DNA of 9,053 nt from Oscillospiraceae bacterium (GTDB taxonomy: Bacteria > Bacillota > Clostridia > Oscillospirales > Ruminococcaceae), in NCBI GenBank assembly GCA_017416665.1, contig JAFQBO010000261.1, positions 1 through 9,053 on the forward strand, given 5' to 3'. Below are positions 1 to 6,900 of this stretch, one piece after another. The position numbers were made by a program, and so were the translations under genes. The notes beneath the pieces were generated by a model. The model was not told the DNA's origin. It was given only the letters and a program-made list of their open reading frames with translations, and searched no databases. The first letter of the stretch is position 1, and each line of letters begins with the position of its first letter.

Positions 1-1
1 A

Positions 2-379
2 GAAAATGAAGCATTTACAACCGGAACTGTTGTCAGCAGTATATCTTCTCAGGAAGCTTTTAAGGAAGGCAACATAATCGGAACGGTTTTGTATAAAACA
101 ATTCCCGAAAAATCATATCTGAAATATCCAAACATTATTGCTCCTCAGATTGCCCAAAAGCTCGAGGACAACGGTATAAAATTCTCAGGCAGAGTTTATT
201 CAAAGCTTACTACATTTACTGTCAGCAAAGCAGATCTAAACAAGGTCAGAAATGTCGCAAGGGAAATAACCGGCAGATTTACAGAGAGAAATCAACCACA
301 AATTATTCCAACCGAAAAAAATCAGCAGAAACAGAAAATGCCGACTGTAAAAAAGCCGGCAATGGGAATGAGCATATAG
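2..379 (+). CDS. 3' end of an ICE-type hypothetical protein carrying a C-terminal module shared with the downstream giant protein
   Basis: The frame is open from the window edge to a TAG at 377-379, so the true start lies upstream. A TTG at 89 is an internal codon more likely than a start, because the coding-like sequence (FTTGTVVSSISSQEAF) continues before it. Codons from 71 to 280 encode a module beginning NIIG, followed by YKTIPEKSY, a KLE helix, IKFSG and TFTVSK. By my hand alignment 34 of 70 residues match residues 319-388 of the giant protein downstream. The tail after this is Gln/Lys/Pro-rich and probably disordered. From memory, such modules end several accessory proteins on clostridial ICEs (for example DUF3849-type proteins), but too little is visible to name this one. 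The function is unknown. The stop codon overlaps the ribosome-binding site of the next gene, which suggests co-transcription and coupled translation. Confidence 0.8.
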   Translation, partial: ENEAFTTGTVVSSISSQEAFKEGNIIGTVLYKTIPEKSYLKYPNIIAPQIAQKLEDNGIKFSGRVYSKLTTFTVSKADLNKVRNVAREITGRFTERNQPQIIPTEKNQQKQKMPTVKKPAMGMSI

Positions 380-383
380 GAGG
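378..383 (+). promoter_or_regulatory. Ribosome-binding site of the lipoprotein gene
   Basis: AGGAGG is a perfect Shine-Dalgarno core. It starts inside the TAG stop of the upstream gene and lies 6 bases before the ATG at 390. The overlap suggests coupling between the two genes and supports the choice of this ATG. Confidence 0.85.
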
Positions 384-389
384 TCAAAA

Positions 390-908
390 ATGAAAAAACA
401 CTTAAACAAAATCCTTGCATTAGCTTTTTCGGGAGTAAGTATATTTGCAACAGCCTGTGGAAAGAACATTGACAAGTCAGTTGCAGAGAGTCCTGATGTT
501 ATGGCTTGCAGAGTCATCAATTCCATTGTATCTCAGGACGAAGATGAATACATTGAAATTCATCCTGACAGTATATCAAGTCCGCACGATAACTACGATT
601 ACCTTATGGCAGAATACGGCTTACGCTGTCAGCGATACGGCATCGACTGTGACAAAGATTATACTTACAAGGATTTAAGCCTTTGTATTACAAGTGATGA
701 GGACACCACATCGGGACGTATTCACTACAAGGCATTTCTTGATGAAACAATGATATTCAATCTTTCTGTTTATTACGACATTCAGAAAGAAGGTTATGTT
801 GTCGATCGTATGCAGGCAACTTTGTCTTCGGAAGAAAGAATGACAAAATCGCAGTCCGAGGAACACGGATACAAGATGATTGACACAAGCCAAATCGAAA
901 TTTACTAA
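390..908 (+). CDS. Small predicted lipoprotein of unknown function
   Basis: The product has 172 residues. It opens with a classical signal peptide: a basic MKKHLNK start, a hydrophobic stretch at about residues 8-22, then the lipobox-like ATAC with the lipidation cysteine at position 23. The mature protein would be anchored to the outer face of the membrane. The rest is acidic and soluble-looking, without further membrane segments, and has four more cysteines at about 40, 80, 87 and 99, which could form disulfides outside the cell. The second half, with alternating hydrophobic residues around FNLSVYYDI and GYVVDRM, suggests a beta-rich fold. I do not recognise the family. Small lipoproteins are common in clostridial conjugative operons, where surface exclusion or transfer-complex roles are possible, but nothing in the sequence proves this. 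The ATG is supported by AGGAGG 6 bases upstream. The gene sits between two ICE-type genes with gaps of 10 and 12 bases. Confidence 0.85.
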   Translation: MKKHLNKILALAFSGVSIFATACGKNIDKSVAESPDVMACRVINSIVSQDEDEYIEIHPDSISSPHDNYDYLMAEYGLRCQRYGIDCDKDYTYKDLSLCITSDEDTTSGRIHYKAFLDETMIFNLSVYYDIQKEGYVVDRMQATLSSEERMTKSQSEEHGYKMIDTSQIEIY

Positions 909-912
909 GGAG
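907..912 (+). promoter_or_regulatory. Ribosome-binding site deciding the TTG start of the giant gene
   Basis: AAGGAG overlaps the last bases of the lipoprotein stop codon and lies 8 bases before TTG at 921. The first in-frame ATG, at 1023, would remove the start of the ArdC-like region and has no comparable site, so TTG 921 is the better start. Confidence 0.75.
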
Positions 913-920
913 TTGATATT

Positions 921-3900
921 TTGATTTTCAAAAAACAGAAACAGGCAGAAGAAATTCTGAAATCCGAAAAAGAAAAGCTCAAAAACATTGAATACTGGAC
1001 AAGCTTTCTGAAAACTTCTGCTATGCAGTACAAACACAACTGGGACACGCAGATTGCAATTCACGAAGCTATGCCTGATTCAATAGCTTGCACCGAAGCA
1101 AGAATATGGAAAGATAACGGCTGTACTCTTACCGATACTGCCAATGCAATTATTACGGAAAAAGACGGTAAAATCTGCCGATTGTTTGATATTTCTCAGG
1201 TATCAGGAGAATTTACAAAGTCCTACTGGATATGGAAAGTAAACGATGATGAACTGAATGTTGATTACAGCGAAGCTCTGAATGACACCTTATGCAGTAA
1301 ATACAACCTTGACAGCGAAACTCTTGCCGAAACAATTTACAGTATTGCTCTCGACAAAACGGCAAATTTCATTGATAAAAACAGCGATATGTATAATGTT
1401 GTTTCAGAATCAGTTGCATATACGGTAATACAGCGTTGCTGTCCGAATGAGGTTGAACTGTCTTATGACAGCATTGAAAATGCCCTTAAAACAGTTTCTA
1501 TTGACAAAATAGGTACTGCTGTAACAAGTATTTCCAAAATATTACTTGCAGAAATTGAAAAAATCGTTAAGGAAGAACGAACATCAGAGATAGACAGGAG
1601 AAATTTAGATGAATATAACAGAGGACACATTGATAAACGGAATGAAATGCGTGTACAATCCGAACAAGAGAAGATATTATCCGATAACCAAAATAGTGGC
1701 AGGGAAAACCTACATACTGAACGAAAAGACATTTCATTACGTTCTGATAGCGAACCGGGAATTAGACCCGAACTCAATAACACCACAGCAACGTCTGAAA
1801 TGCCTGAAGGAAGCGGAGGAACTGGAGAAGAAAGACCTGCCATTTTAAACAGTTCGCCAATGGCGAATAATGATAACATTATCGGCAATACAACCTATAA
1901 ATATATTCCTCAGAAGTCCTACAGAAAATACAATATTGATATTGCAATGAAAATTGCTGCAAAGCTTGAAGCTGAAAATATAAAATACTCAGGAAAAATT
2001 GCAGATGATACTGTTACATTCACAGTCAGCAAACCTGATGTTTCAAAGCTTGAAGAAATTGCAGAAAATATCAAAGATGATTTGAATTTTGCATTTGAAT
2101 CGGATACAAAAAAATTCGCCAATGGCGAATTAAGTGCAACTGATAAATCAGTTGAATTTAAACCATATATCGTTGCAGACCTTAAAACCTGGACAGATAA
2201 CTCGCCTGAACGTTCCAAACTTGAACGTTATGAAACATTTGATGAAGCATTTAAGCGTTTTAATGAACTCAGAAATGAGCCGTACAATTCTGAAATTGCA
2301 TTACATAAACAGGACAACTTCCCTATGGCTCGTCTGACTTTGGGTGTTGAAAGTTCTGACGATAAATACGCATTTGACATTATTAATGTTCGTGCAGGAC
2401 AGAATTATTTGTGCGATGATTTCACACGAATACCTGATGTTTTTACCAATAAGAATTTTACTGATACACTTACAAATATATCTGAAAATATAACTATTGA
2501 CAGAATAGCCATTTACGAAAAAGATGAAAACGGAATTTATAAAGATACACCTGAAGATGTTGCTTTCAATGACGTCAAATCCAAAGAACTGTTCACAGAA
2601 CTTGGAGAAGAATACTCAAAACTGATACCTGATAACACTGAAAAAAGTTTTGCCGAACAGATTGATGATGTTTTCAATCCTGAAAAAGAAAGTACAGAAA
2701 AATTGATGCCTATTGTTATTGAAAAATATGGACTTGAAATTGATTTCAACGAAATTGAAGATATAACATTTGAAATAGGTGAAAACACATCAATTATATG
2801 TTTTTATTCCAAAGAAAACACCCTGTTCAGAGATGAATCAGGTGTCAACTCATCTTTAGTGTCTGTTGAAGCTTTATCTTCTGCTGCTGATGAAATTGAA
2901 AAGTTTTTTGATATGAGTATGAGCAGTCACGATATAAAAATATATATCACTCATAAAGATAATACTCAGCAATTACTTACTCCCGAAAAAATGCGTGAAG
3001 ATGTTTTGAAAAACAAAATTTCAGAAAGTGATAAAATCATAGAAAATCTTGAAAACAAACTTAAAGAGCTTCAGCCTGAAAATACTCTTGAACTTGAAAT
3101 AGGCTTTTCCGAATCAGGAGAATTTGAACGTTTCAAATCAGAATATCTGAACGGTGAGCCTATGTCCTATGCTCTTGGAAATGCTCTCCTTGAATATCTT
3201 GATAAAAAACAGAACATAGAGCGTGAAACAGAAAAACTTAATGTAGGTTGGTATCACAAAACAGACTTTAGCATTAAAGCTGTCATAAATGGTGAAGATT
3301 ACAGTTACAATGGCAGATATGATATTGGTGATGGAAAAGACGGTGGCAACGGCTCTTTGTCGGAACACATAAGGCAGTACAATGAATATGTAGTCATAAA
3401 TAATCCGTACCACTTAACGGATGAAGAACTGGAAGAAAGACTTGCTATTCTTGACGTTTTTGTTCCGTTCCTCGAAGAAAATTCCGCACTCAACGAAAAG
3501 GAACAACAGATATTTGATACATATATTTCCGAAAATCCTGTTCGTACTGAAATAAACCTTGAAAATTCTTCTGATAATTCAAAAGATATAGTTTATCGTA
3601 TTTATCAGATAAAAAGCGGTGAAGAATATCACTACGCACGTTTTTCATCATTTGAAAGCAATATTGAACATAACATACAGCTCAACAAAGATGATTATGA
3701 CCTTGTATATGAGGGTAATTTATCAGATATTAACGGCTCATCGGTAGAAGATAAATTATCCAAAATCTATGAGATTTTCAATCTCAATCACCCTGAAGAT
3801 TTCAGAGGGCATTCACTTTCTGTAAGCGATGTGATTACACTTGATAATACAAATGCTTATTATGTAGACAGCTTTGGTTTCAAGGACTTTCCTGCCTTTT

Positions 3901-6900
3901 TCCTTGAAAAAACAAAGGAACTTGAAAACGATAGTAAACGCACCGCCGAAGATATAGCTATCGGTGATAAGTATATGTACAGAGGTTCAGAAGTTACTGT
4001 TGCAAGTCTGACAGGTGTATATCCTGATGATATAGGAATATCCAAAACAGAAAAATTAAACGGCAGAGCGTTTTCTGTAACCACAAATATAAATAAATAT
4101 AATCTGCATAATGACGGCAAATATCTCGGCAATGCAAATGAAAATAGTGAAAACACTATGACAGCCGATAAATTCTATGAAAATCGTGATACTCAATCTG
4201 TTACCTGGATGTATTACAATCCTGACGGAAATGACGGAAAAGGACAATTTATTGAAACTGTTATTTACAAAGAAGATATTGAAAATGCCATTAATAAAGC
4301 CAATAGCTCATTCAACAGCACTCACGCTTTTATGGATACATTCTATAACTGCACTCAGACAATAACCGACAGAGGTACTGAAAACTTTCCGGCAACAGAA
4401 AAGTACTACAATGAAGCTGAATATGATTTTGCTGTTGAAGAAAATTACAATGCTGCGTTGTCAGATATACGAAATTATCTTACTGATTACTATAATTCCT
4501 TTGACAACGTTCCTGCACTTACTCAGGCTGACATTGACATTCTCAGAACTCTTGAGCCAAGAAAAAGCATACTGAATTTTACATCTGACGAAATAAAACT
4601 CACAGAAAAATGGCAGCAGCGTTTTGAAGCGGACATAGACAAAAAATCACCATATTACAGAGCTGTAAATGGTGATTGGAGAGAACACGAAGCTACATCT
4701 GTTCCTGTTCTGACTATTGAGGATAGAAATGTAGATTTTAAGAAAGTAAGAGATGATATAAAATCAAGAGTTATCGAACGTGGAAGCTTTATAAACAAAG
4801 ATACTAACTGGAGTATTCAGATAAGCCGAAACGGATTGGAAGATACCGTAAAATATGGTTTTAAACATAACGATAATGTCATATATAATATCATTTATGA
4901 TTCATCAAAACTTATTGAAAACAGCGTATTTTTAGATAGTGTTATATCTGAAAAGAATAACAACAACAAAGCCAATAATACTGCATTTATGCACAAATTC
5001 TATTCTTTATGTTCATTTAATGGCGAGCCGTATTTGGCAAAAATAACCGTTGAAGAATTTGCAGACGGACAAGCTGATACGCTTAAAAGAATGTATAATA
5101 TTCAGGACATAAAAATAGAACCATTAAGGCACATAGAGTTCACTGATAAACAGCTAGCTCGCTCAATCCTTAATGGTTCTGATATAAGTATATCAGATTT
5201 ATTCAAAATTGTCAAGACCTGCGATAATGATTTTTACCTTAATAAAGGCGAAAATCATATTGAACAGATTTCACTTTTTGATATGCATGAAAACACTTCC
5301 AAAACCGATATTGCCGAAAATGATAATTCGCCATTGGCGAACGGTAAAAATTATCACATTGAAACAGATAATTTTGAACTTGGCGGTGAAAAATCAAAAT
5401 TCAAAGCTAATGTTGAAGCTATCAGAACATTGAAGACTATCGAATCTGAAAACAGAACTGCAACTCACGAAGAAATGGAAATAATGTCAAAATACACAGG
5501 TTGGGGCGGTTTGCAGAACGCTTTTGACAATCGCAAAGATAACTGGAGTAACGAATACACAGAGCTTAAAAATCTGCTTACAGAAGATGAGTATTTATCA
5601 GCAAAAGCTTCTGTACTCGACTCTTTCTATACTCCCCCATTCGTCATTGACAGCATTTACAAAGCTTTGGAAAATATGGGATTTGAGGGCGGTAAAATCC
5701 TTGACCCTGCAACCGGTGTCGGAAACTTTCTCGGAAAAATGCCTGAGAACATTTCTGCAAAATCCAAAATCACAGCCGTTGAAAAGGACAGTATATCAGG
5801 ACGTATAGCAAAGTTTCTCTATCCTGATGCCAAAATAAATATATCAGGCTTTGAAGATACTGTTTATTCTGACAATACATTTGATGTAGCTGTCGGCAAC
5901 ATTCCTTTCGGAGATTTCAAGCTGTCTGACAGAAATTATGACAAGCATAATTTTATGATACATGATTACTTCTTTGCAAAATCCATTGATAAAGTTCATC
6001 CGGGCGGTATTATCGCTTTCATCACTTCAAAAGGCACGCTCGATAAGGCAAATCCAAAGGTAAGAAAATACATTTCAGAACGTGCTGACCTTATAGGTGC
6101 TATCAGACTTCCGAACAACACTTTTAAATCCTATGCCGGAACAGAAGTAACGTCTGATATTATTTTCCTCCAAAAGCGTGAGGTACTCAACGACATAGCA
6201 CCTGACTGGGTTTATACCGGAATTGATAAAAACGGATTTTCAATAAACAGCTATTTTGCTTCTCACCCTGAAATGATACTTGGTGAAACAGTTGAAGGCA
6301 ACAAGCTTTATGGTTCTAAGGATACTATGGTAGTACCTTTTGAAAATTCCGACCTTAAAGAACTGCTTGACAAGGCTGTCGACAATATCAAAGGTGAATA
6401 CAAAAATATTGCTGTCAAAAAAGAAAAAACTGAAAAAGCAAAGAATATACTTCCTGCAAATCCTGACATACGCAACTACTCTTTCGGAAAAATTGACGGA
6501 AAAATATATTATCGTGAAGATAATATAATGACATTGCAAAATCTCAGTGGTAAAAGACTTGCAAGAATGAAAGGTATGTGCGATATTTCAAGGCAGGTGC
6601 ATAAGCTTCTTGATATGCAGCTTGCGGGACATACAGAAGAAGTTCTTCAGACAGAACGTAATGAGCTTAATCGTATTTATGATAAATTTACTTCAGAACA
6701 CGGACTGCTTAACGAAAAAACAAATGCTGATCTTTTTTCAAAAGATGTATCAGCACCATTGCTTCTCTCACTTGAAATTGTAAAAGACGGAAAGCTTGAA
6801 GAAAAAGCAGCCATCTTCACACGAACAACCCTCAGACCTCCTGAAACAATTACACATGCCGAAAGCTCACAGGACGCACTTATAGTATCTATTTCCGAAA

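Noticed and set aside
675..1064. - strand open frame across the lipoprotein/giant gene junction
   Set aside because: It is a Phe/Leu/Cys-rich antisense translation that overlaps two well-supported + strand starts with good ribosome-binding sites.
1590..1860. A sequencing error or programmed frameshift as the explanation of the nested ORF
   Set aside because: The host frame is open through the whole stretch and continues into recognisable domains on both sides, so no shift is needed. No slippery heptamer stands out at either end.
1853..1867. Palindrome copy 1 as an intrinsic terminator for the nested ORF
   Set aside because: The stem is only 6 bp and is not followed by a T-run. The same element occurs twice more in mid-gene linkers, so it must be tolerated during transcription.
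1463..1888. 141-codon open frame on the - strand
   Set aside because: It is antisense to the giant gene and to the nested ORF. The product is a Ser/Leu/Ile-rich translation typical of antisense shadows, and I see no clear ribosome-binding site.
2134..2337. Second + strand out-of-frame ORF inside the giant gene
   Set aside because: It starts with GTG without a Shine-Dalgarno site. Its product is Asn/Leu/Ile-rich and the host frame here encodes a recognisable domain with normal codons, unlike the situation at 1609-1848.
4953..4980. AAT/AAC-rich run suggesting a microsatellite
   Set aside because: It encodes a short Asn-rich turn within the LPD3-like region and is not a regular repeat.
5524..5808. 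Out-of-frame ORF across the methyltransferase motif I
   Set aside because: It starts with TTG with no ribosome-binding site and lies over strongly conserved methyltransferase sequence in the main frame.
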